A stretch of DNA of 64,000 nucleotides from Cylindrodendrum hubeiense (taxonomy: Eukaryota > Ascomycota > Sordariomycetes > Hypocreales > Nectriaceae), in the NCBI GenBank assembly GCA_014621425.1, contig JAANBB010000052.1:62001-126000 (forward strand), given 5' to 3'. The notes beneath the pieces were generated by a model, which searched no databases, was not told where the DNA came from, and worked only from the letters and a program-made list of their open reading frames with translations. Numbering within the stretch: position 1 is the stretch's first letter; each line of letters opens with the position of its first letter. This document shows positions 22,321-34,468 of this stretch, piece by piece. Position numbers and translations under genes: made by a program.

Positions 22321-23406
22321 AATTAATACAAATGTCAACTAACCTCTAGCTATATTTCACTAACAGGTAGATTATAACATCACCCCCACTTACCACGACC
22401 TTAGTGGCATCTGAATTTATTAAGTTCTTACAGTAGCTTGTATACACAACAAAATTACAAAACAGCATTGCGCAAAATTCCAGTGACTATACTAAACATT
22501 TAAAAAGCCACTGGAAGAGACAAGGCACCTAACATAGTTACCTGAACAATGAGATGAATGGCTAAGCGCTTTTATTCAAGGCGTGAGACCCTAATCAAGC
22601 CGTCTTCCGTTCTTATATTGTTCAAGCTCCGAGAGCTTTTGCCCAGGATCTCTCCCCGCAGAGGTGTCTACCATCGAGAGTATAATCCGCATACTTACTT
22701 TTGCTGTCTATTTCGAAAACGGGATTAATTACACGTATCGGTTACATGTTGAGTGAGATCATTTTAATTTGGACTAAACTTGTTGACAGAATTGTAGAGT
22801 ACATCAAGGCAGCTTCGGGCACATCAGAGACCCTTGCAGGTTTCAACACCAAGATACTCAGGGGACAAGAGAAAGAGTTGTGAGGAAGAGGATCATAATC
22901 AAAACTCAGACATGTTCTTGATAGTTATAGAATGTTAGATGGCTCCAGCACGATCCTTCACCCGGTCTGGATTCTGGGGAGTCATCACCACCGCCGAGAA
23001 CATCCTGTAATCGCGGGGCCCTTGGTAACCCCACAATGTGGGGCTCATGATTTGCATGAATCCGATAGAGTTTTATGATAGTGGGGCATTGAGAAGTTCC
23101 CGAGTTGCAGCATCAGTCATAGCTACGTCTGGTCGTCTCGGCTTCCCTCGGACTTATTAACCTGCCTAATGAGTGCAAGTGCCGGAATTATCGTTGGCAC
23201 GATAAGTAGAAAAATCATACCACTGCATTTTGGTCCGGTTGTACCCTAAATTAGGGTACAACCCCGACGAAATTCGCATATTTGATCAGAGGGCTGGCGC
23301 AGCCCCTTCTCCACCAGCATCTGCCCTATCTTCGCACTAACGACATCTATTCTAGAATTGCGGACCTCCTCAGCCCCATTCTTTAATATTTATATCCATT
23401 GATAAG
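22321..23406. other. Intergenic; no gene seen
   Basis: About 1.1 kb of mixed composition with only short open frames (for example plus 22701-22883). The sequence before 23407 is presumably the aminotransferase promoter. Nothing else recognised. Confidence 0.4.
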
Positions 23407-24708
23407 ATGACCCTGTCTAATAGAGGCCAAGAGGCTGCGAAGCCAAGCGATAAGTACCTCATTTGGTCCATCATTAAGGACTTGTGGGATCCGGTACAGA
23501 ATCCGTCCGGTTATCTGAGTCTTGGAGTGGCCGAAAACACCCTTTTGCACGAAACCTTTATACAACATATTCGTCATCATTTCGATCTTTCGGCTCAAGC
23601 CTTGACCTATGGGGATGGCACCACGGGCTCGAACCGGCTCAAACGTGTGCTATCTAGTTTTCTCACTAAGCACCTCAATGCTTTTAGGGACATTTCACCT
23701 GCGCACATCACAGTCACAAACGGGTGTAGCGCTTCCGTTGAACATTTATCTTGGACTCTTGCAAACCCAGGCGATGGCATTCTCCTAGGCCGGCCGTATT
23801 TCCGCGGCTTTATACCGAGTATAGAGCTCCGTACTGGGGTCAAGGTTGTCCCTGTGGCCTTCTTGGATGTGAACCCATTCTGCATTGATGCCGTACAGAT
23901 ATATGAAACTGCTCTGCTTCAATCGAAAGAGGAGGGGCGACCTATCGCGGCGCTCATGCTTTGCAACCCGCATAACCCCACTGGTCGGTGTTATACGCGG
24001 GAGGCGCTCATTGGCATCATGAGGCTTTGTGAGAAACACAAGATACACCTTGTGAGCGACGAACTATACGCGCTTTCGGTATGGCATAACACAGTAGACG
24101 TGGAAACAGACACTCCTTCAACACCGTTCATATCTTGTTTATCCATCGACCCAACGAACGTTATCGACCCCTCTCGCCTTCACTTGATTTGGGGAGTTTC
24201 CAAGGACTTGGGTGCAAACGGTTTACGAATTGGCACCATTGTGTCCCAAGGCAATTGTTCTCTGCATGCTGGGCTTGTGCCATTGGCGCTATATAGCTCC
24301 AGCTCCTCAGCGGCTGACCACATCATCGCCAATGTTGTAGGAGACACCTCCTGGATTGAGGATTATTTGGCGAAAAATAGTCAAACGTTAGCCGAGAGCT
24401 ACGCATATGTTGCGGCATGGTCAAATGATTCAGATATTACTTATGCACCAGGGGCGAATGCAGCTTTCTTCATATGGATTAAGCTGGGACAAGCTTATGC
24501 TGAGAGACATCCTCGGCTCTGCCTCGATCCACATATGGCAGAGACACAGCTCAACGAGTTATTCCTAAAGCACAAGGTATTTGTTGCAGCTGGGTCACAA
24601 TTTAATGCCGAAGAGCCTGGTTGGTTTCGCATGACTTTCGCTTACCCAAAACAATGGCTTCAGGAGGGTCTGAGGAGAATTTCATGTGCTCTACACGATG
24701 AGCTTTGA
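23407..24708 (+). CDS. PLP-dependent class I/II aminotransferase, ACC-synthase-like
   Basis: A single-exon protein of 433 residues. It has the fold type I signatures: LGVAENTL near the start (the ACC synthase-like substrate region), YGDGTTGSNRLK, the cofactor-contact motif CNPHNPTGRCY, the Asp/Tyr motif SDELYALS, and the Schiff-base lysine in WGVSKDLGANGLRIG, which also provides the conserved arginine. Family members catalyse transamination, or the ACC synthase reaction on S-adenosylmethionine; many fungal ones lie in secondary-metabolite clusters. Length and motifs fit an intact enzyme. The ATG at 23407 is chosen because homologues start shortly before the LIWSIIKDLWDP-like helix. The neighbours (a decayed regulator and a dehydrogenase) hint at a former small metabolic cluster, but the substrate is unknown. 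Confidence 0.85.
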   Translation: MTLSNRGQEAAKPSDKYLIWSIIKDLWDPVQNPSGYLSLGVAENTLLHETFIQHIRHHFDLSAQALTYGDGTTGSNRLKRVLSSFLTKHLNAFRDISPAHITVTNGCSASVEHLSWTLANPGDGILLGRPYFRGFIPSIELRTGVKVVPVAFLDVNPFCIDAVQIYETALLQSKEEGRPIAALMLCNPHNPTGRCYTREALIGIMRLCEKHKIHLVSDELYALSVWHNTVDVETDTPSTPFISCLSIDPTNVIDPSRLHLIWGVSKDLGANGLRIGTIVSQGNCSLHAGLVPLALYSSSSSAADHIIANVVGDTSWIEDYLAKNSQTLAESYAYVAAWSNDSDITYAPGANAAFFIWIKLGQAYAERHPRLCLDPHMAETQLNELFLKHKVFVAAGSQFNAEEPGWFRMTFAYPKQWLQEGLRRISCALHDEL

Positions 24709-25530
24709 TAGCATAAATCTATATTTAGCTATACCTGATGAATATATTAGTCTACTAATTTCCAATATGTTGCCAGAAAACTGTCTTAGGATGAGATCTT
24801 CTGGTTTCTTAGGTAAGCTTCTAGGTGCAAAGAAGAAGTGCTTCGTGTCTTAGCCAAGAACATCTCGGAATTTAAGTGGGTAGTCATAGCTTAGAAAGGT
24901 ATTCAGCTTGGTTCTCGCTTAGGTGATCTATGGATAAATCTGTAAAGAAAGTGATAAATTTGCAGTGAGAACGCTGAGAGTGAAGTGTCTCAAATGTCAA
25001 GCCCCTTGATAGACGGTACTGGACAGGTTGGGCATGAATTCATGTGATATACCGTCTTCAAAAATGAGATTGGTGTCTCGCAAAAATATAAGCTCATCTC
25101 CTGACTTTGATACATTGATGGGAGGAAACTGGCTATCTGAGCGGCTCTGAGAGTTTACGTTACTGCATGATGTAATTGTTGTAGTTGCCTTGTCAACTGT
25201 CGGTAACATGTGACGTTCTACAGCAATGAGGATTTATTCAATCGACTCGGTGACATTGGTAAAAGGATCATCGTTGGCCATCAACCTCAGACAGCTTAAC
25301 GCGAGCTTGACGTTAATTAACTTATCAACATGTCTAAAGGGATGTGAGAGTGAGTCGTGGGAAAGAATGGAACAGCTGGCTTCTAGGAAGAAGTAGTCAT
25401 AACGTCGGACCCAAATGCACCAAGTGTTTACAAAAGCTTAGTATACGGTTACATGACAAAGGGATAAAGACCAGTGAGAGACTAGGGGATGGTGACTGAC
25501 TGTGCTAACATCGATCTCCCAAAAAAAACC
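24709..25530. other. Intergenic; one unrecognised minus-strand open frame
   Basis: The minus-strand frame 24997-25209 (70 residues) has no recognisable motif. It could be a further exon of the decayed regulator upstream on the same strand, but I see no supporting splice pair. Confidence 0.3.
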
Positions 25531-27138
25531 CTATTGATCAGAAAACCGAATCCGCTGCTTCATCTCTAGCATGTCTACAAGCTCGGCAACACTAGAGTTA
25601 TTGTGTAATATGAGCTCTAGGAGTAGATTGAAGGGCTGATTCAATGATAAGAAAGGCGCAAAATGCAGTATGTATGAGATGAAAATAGGCTGATGACGAG
25701 GTCAAAACAACCTACTGAAGCTGGTGTAAGACTGAGTTTACTTGTGAAGGGTGAACAAAGCCATGTCATTTGATACTGATACCGAGTGAGTAAATGAGGT
25801 AGTACTGAGTCCCAACCCTTCCCCGTATTCTCTGAGTTGAAGGAGTATTTTTTGAGCGGTTCCATGTACTTCCCAAAGTGATTCCGTTTTTCGGCCGCAT
25901 GTAAAACAGACCACCTCTTCAACTATTTCCGCAAGCCTGCATAAATTGACGAAGATAAGATGTCCACGGGGGTAAATATATGTGATATTCACCTTTTGCA
26001 AGATGGTCTTTCACCCGACAGTCAGCGAAAGCAACCTAATGGACTCATATGTGTAACATACCTCACAAATCCATATCCACAAGACAGTTCACTCACCGTT
26101 TTGTAAAAGTACAAACACCAGAGAGCAATGTGGCGATCCTCAATGACTTCTTGGGTTTGCGGATATGTATTTTCTGCATTGGCATGCAAACCCATGGCTA
26201 ATACCTTTCGGCAAGCGGCTCCCATATAGGGATAGGCCGAATTGGGCCGCCAAATGTTGATCTGATAATCTGCTTTGAGCAGTGATAGCTGAATCATAGA
26301 CAAAGTGACTGCATCTTCATACATAGCAGATCGCCACTTTGCATCCATGAACCACGTCTGGGCTAGCTCAATTTCGGGTGTATTCAACGCTCCGATAGCC
26401 AGTACAAGCGGCGGCAACATAAAAATTTACGATTCTAAACGTGTGTTGGAATCATCAGAGTAAATGCACGAGAAAAGCGCATCAAGAGAGGCACCGTTAA
26501 AGAAAGGGAAGAGATGTAAGACTTCAGATCTTGAAGTGGCTTAGGAAAAGCTCAGCCAATGACTTGGGGGCAATTTCAGAAATCGTGGCATGTTCGGTCA
26601 CAAGACGATGCGTTTGGGCAGTCACACTTGATAACACCAAAAGAGGCATTTCTTTGCATAAACATGTCTAGTCCCTGGTCCCCCCTGTGACAACCCACAT
26701 GTAGGGACTGTTCCGCAGGGCCGAGGAAAAGGAATTATGCACTGTAGTTGCTGGAGAAATGCAAAATTAGATGATGGGCTTAGAATAGCCGTGACTCTTC
26801 ATTGGACTGAGGAGCGTGGTGTGCAGCAGTGGCCACGTCGCCGAGTGAGGTTTAATCCGCTCGAGGGCTGGGGCGTTATTATTCTCCGGTGCGGGCAGTA
26901 TGACTTGGGTTTCCACGGCATTGGAGAGCGTTAAGTTCTGGCGCTCGCAAGTCCTGATCCGGAATTTCAGGTGATATCGACACTCCGAGGGCCGGGACTG
27001 GCAGTTTAGACAAGGATACTCGCCATTGCACTGTACTTTTTCACTAATTGGTAACGCATCGAACTTGTTAAGAACTTGGTTGGTCATTCGGCTCACTAGC
27101 AAACGGCGCCGGATGGGCTTATATCTCTCGATTAACAA
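25531..27138 (-). pseudogene. Decayed Zn2Cys6 fungal transcription factor
   Basis: Pieces of one regulator lie in order on the minus strand. At about 26980-27060 is the second half of a Zn2Cys6 cluster (VQCNGEYPCLNCQ, SECRYH). The first half, where two cysteines are expected before the basic RRR, reads YKPIRRRL, so both zinc ligands are lost, and no in-frame ATG precedes it. At 26022-26420 is a fungal-specific transcription factor domain (NIWRPNSAYPYMGAACRKVL, ALWCLYFYKT), and at 25738-25990 its continuation (RLAEIVEEVV, SLWEVHGTAQKI). A last piece near 25531-25690 reads HFAPFLSLNQPF and ends at 25531, but I cannot join it in frame with a consensus splice site. Between 26420 and 26767 I see no coding sequence. 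The gene would have regulated neighbours such as the aminotransferase or dehydrogenase; it is probably dead. Confidence 0.6.
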
Positions 27139-27948
27139 TGCTTGTTAGTCAGTGTCGGTTTTATGCAGCATACACTTGTCTGTAGGATGGCAAAATAAGG
27201 ACAAGAACGGAGAAAAGTAGTGACTGGATAAGTGTCTGGGAACTCAAGTATGGAAAACGATGATTTACGCTGTTTCCTGGCACCTTCTCGTGTCCAAACG
27301 TAAAGTTAAAGAGACCTAGTGACAGAATCTACTGCGATAAGTATAGTAGAATATATGTAAAGACAAAGAACCTGTATTGTCAATTGAAGAAGTGAAAAGA
27401 CTTAATTTTCTAATCTACTAACCAGGTCGAACTGCTTAAATACGGGCTTGCTACGAAGCTAGGAGCCCCAGACCTTATTAAATACCAAAGTAGCTGTCGG
27501 TCTCAAAACAATATCGTTGACAGGACTTAAATCTTCCTAAACCTGTGGGTTACTGTGGCTTATGCATACTATAGTGCTGTGAAGTCATGCCGCGGAATTT
27601 TGTAATTATAGTTGAACAAGGGGCTGGCTACGTGAAGCATATGAGTATGATATTGGCAAATACGGGTCATTAGACATCCCTGGTGGGAACACTAGTGGAA
27701 TTATCTTTTCAAGCATTTACATGATGTTCAGCAAAGAAGCAGATAGTTTGGTGCGTGAATACGTAATGCGCGGACAGGGTGCTTCTCGTATGTGAAACTC
27801 GTCCACGATGATATATCGTTTCATAATAGTATCCTTGTGTTGTGATCTGATACTAACTGATGAGACATAATTATAGAGATCAAGTGATAAGTATAGAAAG
27901 GCTCAAAAGACTCGTAAATTATCAATTTCATTGACATGTTTACCTCGC
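27139..27948. other. Intergenic; no gene seen
   Basis: About 800 bases without a recognisable frame, between the decayed regulator and the 3' end of the dehydrogenase gene. Confidence 0.4.
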
Positions 27949-29090
<1,142 letters not shown>

Positions 29091-30486
29091 AATTAAGACG
29101 CTTCCGTGACTATGACCGTGATGTTCCAAAGTTTTCAGGTGTGGTTTGAGGGTTTTTAAAGAATCGAAATGCTGTGGGATGGGATGTAAAGAAAACAAAA
29201 TATTTTGCACAATATATACCTAGAATTATGAATGTATTACAATCTAGTGCGATATGCGTGGGTCTGGTATGTTGAAGGTTACATCCATCTGAGGAGTAAC
29301 CCAAATACAATTATTTCCCTTACCTAACACCACTCTAAGTATCAGTTTTGATATATTAATCAAAAGATTATGTTAATAAAGCTCAGTCATACAATATTAG
29401 GTATATAAGAATGAATAACTTGAATATTAGTCAGTAAATACATTGTTAGAAGTGTTCTCATAGATTCGGGGTTCCCCGCTTCTGTGAATTGACACTAATA
29501 TTGTTGACCTGACGAGCAAGTGGTCCAGACAAGGAAATGATGGATCCTTAGAGAATAATGTAACGTTACTTGCGGGGCGGCCCTTGTGTTGTCACCAGAT
29601 TGCATACTGTGGGGTAACATGCTAGTGTGTGGGGACGGGCACCAGGAAGTGGCAGGCATGCTCATCCTTGGCAACGTCTTCGCCATTTCCGTGCTCAAAG
29701 GTCCGGATGACCGTGGTCCGTGTCTCACGGTTGTCGGCCACGACTTCGAGACATTCACCGACGAATGGGCTAAAGTGGGGATGTTGAAGGTGTAACTACG
29801 GAGTACGTGAATCCTTGCTGGCACACCTACGCCGAAGGGCTTGTCAAGATCACGGATCGAAACAGGGACAAGGGGTTATTATAGGCTCCTGATGTAGATG
29901 AGTTTATACAAAGAGACAGTCTGCACTTTGTTGCACAGCAACTGGACGAGTTGCTCACCAAAGTGATGTGGAGAGACTACGTGGCATAGCATCAATAAAC
30001 ACTGGTGCTTTTCCGCCGTCTCTCTAACGATTGCTATTGGCTGGAAATGCGCCATCGCACCGTGCGATGAGATCGACTGTGATATAAAGCTACCGACTAG
30101 TAGAGAGGATGACCTCTCGTATTACACTCCGTCATGAAACATCATGTCGGGACAGGGAAGTATAAAACCGCACTAGGTTTGTCACGTCTGCGTGGAATTG
30201 CGAATATTTGTTAGCGTCAAAGGGTATTTACCGCATTGGATCTATCACTACATTAGATCAATCAGCATCGTGGAATTCAATTTTCATCAAGTTTTTCTGC
30301 CCAGTTTTACAGTTTGTTGCGGGTTCTTGTCCATTACAGAATGCAAGCATCGCAGATCGCAGAAAGCCTTCCGCAGAAAACTATATACACTCATCGTCAT
30401 GCCCATATCTTAATTCGTGTTCTTTAAAAAAGGGATTCAATAATCATACTCGAAATAAGTATACCATGAAGAAGGAGGACTCTCTC
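29091..30486. other. Intergenic; possible relic open frames
   Basis: The plus-strand stretch 29586-29985 has higher G+C than its flanks and carries broken frames (GMLILGNVFAISVLKG to 29795, then DSLHFVAQQLDELL near 29920-29985) that read like protein but are interrupted by stops. I do not recognise the family. The remainder is intergenic. Confidence 0.3.
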
Positions 30487-31143
30487 TTACTTGCAAGTAG
30501 CTCGCTTCTTCTTACAACCTATTCCTCCAGATTTGCCAAGAGTAAGGGATCGGTACATCTTAGGGATCGTGGCCGGTCCATGGCAATTGCATACATAGGA
30601 TTTTCCAGGTTCCAAGTCTTGATAGGGTACTTCGTGCTCCTTATTATCGCACAGCCACGTATTGATATTGGCCGCGCATCTCGTGCCCTTGTCGTCACAG
30701 GAGAACTTGTTGCAGGAATCGCACAGAATTGCCATGTCATTCAGGTTATCTTTGAATCCGCTGTAGTAAAATTCCATCCAGTTGCATTGATTAAAGCTTT
30801 TCTTCAGGTCGGGATAACACCTGGTATCGCAGTAGATGTCGTTGGGGACATAGAGCGGCCGGCCGTGGCAGACGCAGAAATAACCATCAACGGTGAAGCT
30901 GGCGAATGGAAAGCTCTGAAGCTTCGAATTGCAGGTCGCGTGCAGCGTATTCTCTGAGTCAAGTGGGAGATCACATTTTGTGAGCGAGCTGTCCCATTTG
31001 AGCTTTTGCTTCTTGTAGACGTGGTTGACGGCCGAGTCGAAATCGGTAAAGTAGAGATCGCAGCTACTGGTGTGGGTCAATTCTAAGCCGAAAACGACAA
31101 CTCTGCTCGCGAAGAGAAGGCATTGGACTAATAGAATAAACAT
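30487..31143 (-). CDS. Secreted cysteine-rich protein, effector-like
   Basis: A single exon of 218 residues on the minus strand. The first 20 residues (MFILLVQCLLFASRVVVFG) form a signal peptide. The mature part has 17 cysteines, several as CxC or closely spaced pairs (YFCVCHG, AILCDSC, YVCNCHG), and a strongly basic C-terminus (KKKRATCK). The two CHG motifs about 100 residues apart suggest an internal two-module organisation (VCHGRPLYVP and NCHGPATIP). No known enzymatic motif. Size, secretion and cysteine content are those of fungal effectors or antimicrobial proteins, but that is inference. No intron is needed. Confidence 0.65.
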   Translation of the reverse strand: MFILLVQCLLFASRVVVFGLELTHTSSCDLYFTDFDSAVNHVYKKQKLKWDSSLTKCDLPLDSENTLHATCNSKLQSFPFASFTVDGYFCVCHGRPLYVPNDIYCDTRCYPDLKKSFNQCNWMEFYYSGFKDNLNDMAILCDSCNKFSCDDKGTRCAANINTWLCDNKEHEVPYQDLEPGKSYVCNCHGPATIPKMYRSLTLGKSGGIGCKKKRATCK

Positions 31144-31975
31144 CGTAGGTCGGCTTTCAAATCAAATAATATTACCACACCCTCTGAAATTTCACTAACC
31201 GGCCTGTTTATATATTGCTCAAGTCTAGTCCCGCATGAATTTCGCCATGTGCCGCGTGTTACAGCAACATGCCACAGTGTGATCTGGACCAAACTTAGAC
31301 AACGGGCGGCCGCATCCGATTGTACGGAGACGGTTATCGGCAAGGCGGATCAAACTTTACCATGGTCATTCTTGAAGTCTAATACTGGTTCCAACTAATG
31401 CTTCCCACGACCAATGTCTAGAGCCATTGCGCTCTGGGTTAAGCTACTTAACTCACATACTCCAACACTCAAAGTTTATTTTAAACCAGAAAACCCAAAA
31501 CTTTTGAACATGTCTTGATATTTCACAAAACCTAGTCACTACTATCTCTCTCTCAACAAACTAGCTTACCACTAACAGTACTACTATCAAGATTGCAATA
31601 GCAGTAAATCCAAGTCCTATCCAATTCTATCTAGCACCAGACCCTTTACTAAAACTTTATTTACTACTGGTCCCGATACACTGCACAATGCAACACTCAG
31701 TATCGGAGCTATAAAATAGGTATCACTCACTTGGCTCGGCATTATAGACTCATGTAATAAACTCATCAGCAGCCTTATTGTACAGCTACCAAGTGGCACT
31801 AGTAACAAGCCGGTAGCTTCAATTACCATAACTAGTGTAATATCTACAACTATTACACCGGATTCTGTATAGAGTATACCTTTGTTCAATTGATTAGCTA
31901 AAATAATAGCTGTTATACGTGACAAATACAAGGGATCATCTATGCTATGTCTAGGCTCAGTATAATATCAATAAG
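31144..31975. other. Intergenic with decayed coding DNA
   Basis: Contains the promoter of the cysteine-rich gene on its left. The right part is probably the eroded 3' portion of the broken rhodopsin-domain gene (minus-strand frame 31617-31931 is hydrophobic but not aligned to a known motif). Confidence 0.3.
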
Positions 31976-32404
31976 TTATTTCGTTCGACTACTGATTCTA
32001 ACATTCCACAGTAGTGCGATTGGTAATAGGCCCAAGCAGTACTCTCCGAGTGCTGAGAAAATAATATGCACAAACACCACATATTGGACAATGTCGTTGT
32101 TGATACAGTAACCATTGTCTCCATATACTTACCTCTAGAAATATTTGACTGGGCGGCACTGAAAAGCCAATGAAGAAAGGCGACCGAAGCAATGTTGGTG
32201 ACCTCGATGGTGACCCATAAAATACAACGATGGATCGGTTTGGTAACGATGCGAAGCAACAGGGCACATAGGGAACCCAGAACTGGTATCGCCATCGGTG
32301 CGTATAGCACTTCACATGAGTACCATGCTTTTAGTGACCGTGCGGCCTTATCAAACATGTCAATGTGTGACATGTGCTTGCCTGTCGCTCTGTTTATGGC
32401 ATAG
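31976..32404 (-). pseudogene. Broken PTH11-like rhodopsin-domain membrane protein
   Basis: The minus-strand frame from 32373 reads like the middle of a fungal rhodopsin-domain (PTH11-like) receptor: KAWYSCEVLYAP, CALLLRIVTKPIHRCILW, then hydrophobic VTNIASVAFLHWLF. A second conserved piece (CLGLLPIALLWNVRISSRTK) lies at 31976-32050 in a different frame and ends in a stop. No N-terminal transmembrane segments and no intact C-terminus can be found, so this is a remnant. It is distinct in sequence from the intact receptor gene just upstream on the same strand. Confidence 0.6.
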
Positions 32405-33033
32405 GAAATGTAGCTGGTCCAGGTCTTCTCAGACTTCTCAGATTACCTAGTTTGGCGTGGAACAGCCTCGGCTGCATTATTCGGAATCAGAAGAAACCCC
32501 AACTACTGACCTAACAACTCAAGAAACTCGGGGAAGTCTTTATTATGAGAGTCAATACGCTTCTGTCGGATCCAGTATGTGGAGGATGTGTAAACAGGGA
32601 TGACACTACTAGATTTTCGATCTCATCAGCCAACCGGAACTGTTGGGCGTAGAAAGTTTACTGTAAGTAGATTCAAACAAGTCATTCAAGGTAACCTAGG
32701 GGTATGTCAGAAGGAACAGGGACATCTGCTACGGTCAACGGAACGGGATTTCCTTTAGGATCCGGAAAAGAACGGGATTTCAGTCAGGATCCGGAAGGAG
32801 GATCCGGAACGGATCCGTATTTCCTAACCTTCCTACTAGCCCTAGATATCTATATAAACGACAGTCTGCAATACCGTCATCTAGATAGGAGGGCAAGAGC
32901 TTCCATCGTCCTCAATTGCATCACATTCATTTACACAGTTCAATAGGGTAGAAGAAATTGTAGAGGCTATTTTTACAGGAACATTTTAATTCAGCAAACG
33001 TGCGATATATTCTTCCTCATACTCAAAGACCTC
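32405..33033. other. Intergenic with short direct repeats
   Basis: Contains a small AGGATCCGGAA repeat array (see separate entry) and the 3' flank of the receptor gene. The plus-strand open frame 32704-32946 spans the repeat and has no recognisable content. Confidence 0.4.
32757..32820 (+). repeat. Short direct repeats (AGGATCCGGAA)
   Basis: Three exact copies of AGGATCCGGAA at 32757-32767, 32786-32796 and 32799-32809, followed by a partial GGATCCG. The word AACGGGATTTC also occurs twice just around copy 1. Function unknown. Confidence 0.7.
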
Positions 33034-34468
33034 CTATTGTGGCCTTGCCTGAGTCAACTCGACCTCACTCCCAGTGTTTGGATTTCCATAATCTAACAAG
33101 TCGCCACTAAACTCATTTGTTCTTGATGAACACTGAGTTGGTAAGCACTGGCTCCTAGAAGCCTCTGAATAGGGTTTAGTCATGACACTAAACTTCCCTT
33201 CCAATGGCGTTGCGGTATTCGAGCTGGAAAATACATTTGGGCCACTATCGAGGTCTGTGCCTCGCTTTCTCCGGAAGTACGACCCCAGAGCTGGCAGACA
33301 GGCCACCACGAGACCAATATTGATATCAAGACAGCACCAGATTTCTAGAGTAATAGTATTATGTGTTAGCCTTCGTGGAGGGGCTAATGGATGAGGATGA
33401 TGGGAAAGGCTAATGCGTACCAACTTGACTAAAGGGAACGTTGCTCCCGTTTGATGTCTGAATCACAATGAATCGGACAAGGCAGAAAGTGATGCTGATA
33501 AGGCCAAGGAGGAATGTGCCATAGAGGGCAAACTTGACCGATTTCTTCAATTGCAGTCCAGGTACTAGTAGCCACGGTATAGCGAAGACTGTCGACTCGG
33601 TGAGCATCATTCAATTCCAAAGTGTCTAGCTATTTTTCAGGGCTATACTTACTCAAAAGATCGCCTGAGAATTGCAGAGCCCAACCTATCTGAAAGCTCA
33701 ATGCGAACAGTGTATATGAGCAACTTGTTTTCGGATTAAGAGACCTAGCCCGAGTAATATGAGAAACTGTCTTAATCCATAGCTCTGTTATAGCTCCTCA
33801 GTGACAGGCAAAGAGGCACTTACCAATTCCTCTGCGGTGTACAGAGAGTACAAAGTAGAATAATGGTCGTTATGAATGATAGAGCGGTAAAGACAACTGT
33901 ACTCCAGATGAATATTCTCCGCTTAACCATAAATGAAGGAAATACCTGTAAGTACAGGGATAGAAGTGCTGCCTTGCAAAGGTAAGAAGTGATATAAAAT
34001 GTAAGACCACCCGCCCAATACAACTGGCCAAACACCAATGTCAGCTGATATCAGAGAATGGTCGTTCTGCTAAAAATGATATATTTGCAGATGGGTTATG
34101 TGTGCTCACTTTCAGTACCAACTGTGTGTTTTCGGGGCTGCTGACGTATTCTTTTAATGTGATAGACACACCTGGGTCAAGTACACCAAGCTGTGCAAAC
34201 TTGATGTCAGTAGCAGCGGTTACAATAGAGGCGAACAGTGCGGCGACCATAAAATAGTCGCTTGCCAGTAGTTTTTGTTTTTGGATATTGAGTCGGAGAT
34301 GGAATCGGAGGGCAATAATTGCCATAGCGGTACTGATAAGGATCCATTCTGAGGCCTGCAGCAGAATTGAGTTGCATTATTAGCGAGGAAACTGGAGGAC
34401 ATTGCTGGAAGAGGAGGAGGTGGGGGGCGAACAATGACGGCTGCTGGGCCAGGACCCTGACGGGTCAT
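33034..34468 (-). CDS. Fungal rhodopsin-domain (PTH11-like) membrane receptor
   Basis: Minus strand. Exons 34110-34355, 33824-34044, 33653-33744, 33421-33588 and 33034-33344 join in frame with consensus sites. A first exon from the ATG at 34468 (about 30 bases) is less certain. The product of about 355 residues has several transmembrane helices (WILISTAMAIIALRF, FMVAALFASIVTAA, GLTFYITSYLCKAALLSLYL, FIWSTVVFTALSF, FALYGTFLLGLISITFCLV, CCLDINIGLVVACLPAL) and the family signature CTPQRNW (Cys-x-Pro...Trp) after helix 5. The hydrophilic tail of about 85 residues is Ser/Thr-rich. PTH11-type receptors sense surface or chemical cues and signal through G proteins. The gene looks intact, unlike the remnant 0.6 kb downstream. 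Confidence 0.75.

Noticed and set aside
30208..30957. Plus-strand frame of 249 residues.
   Set aside because: Antisense to the secreted cysteine-rich gene, which has a signal peptide and a coherent cysteine pattern; the plus-strand reading has no domain.
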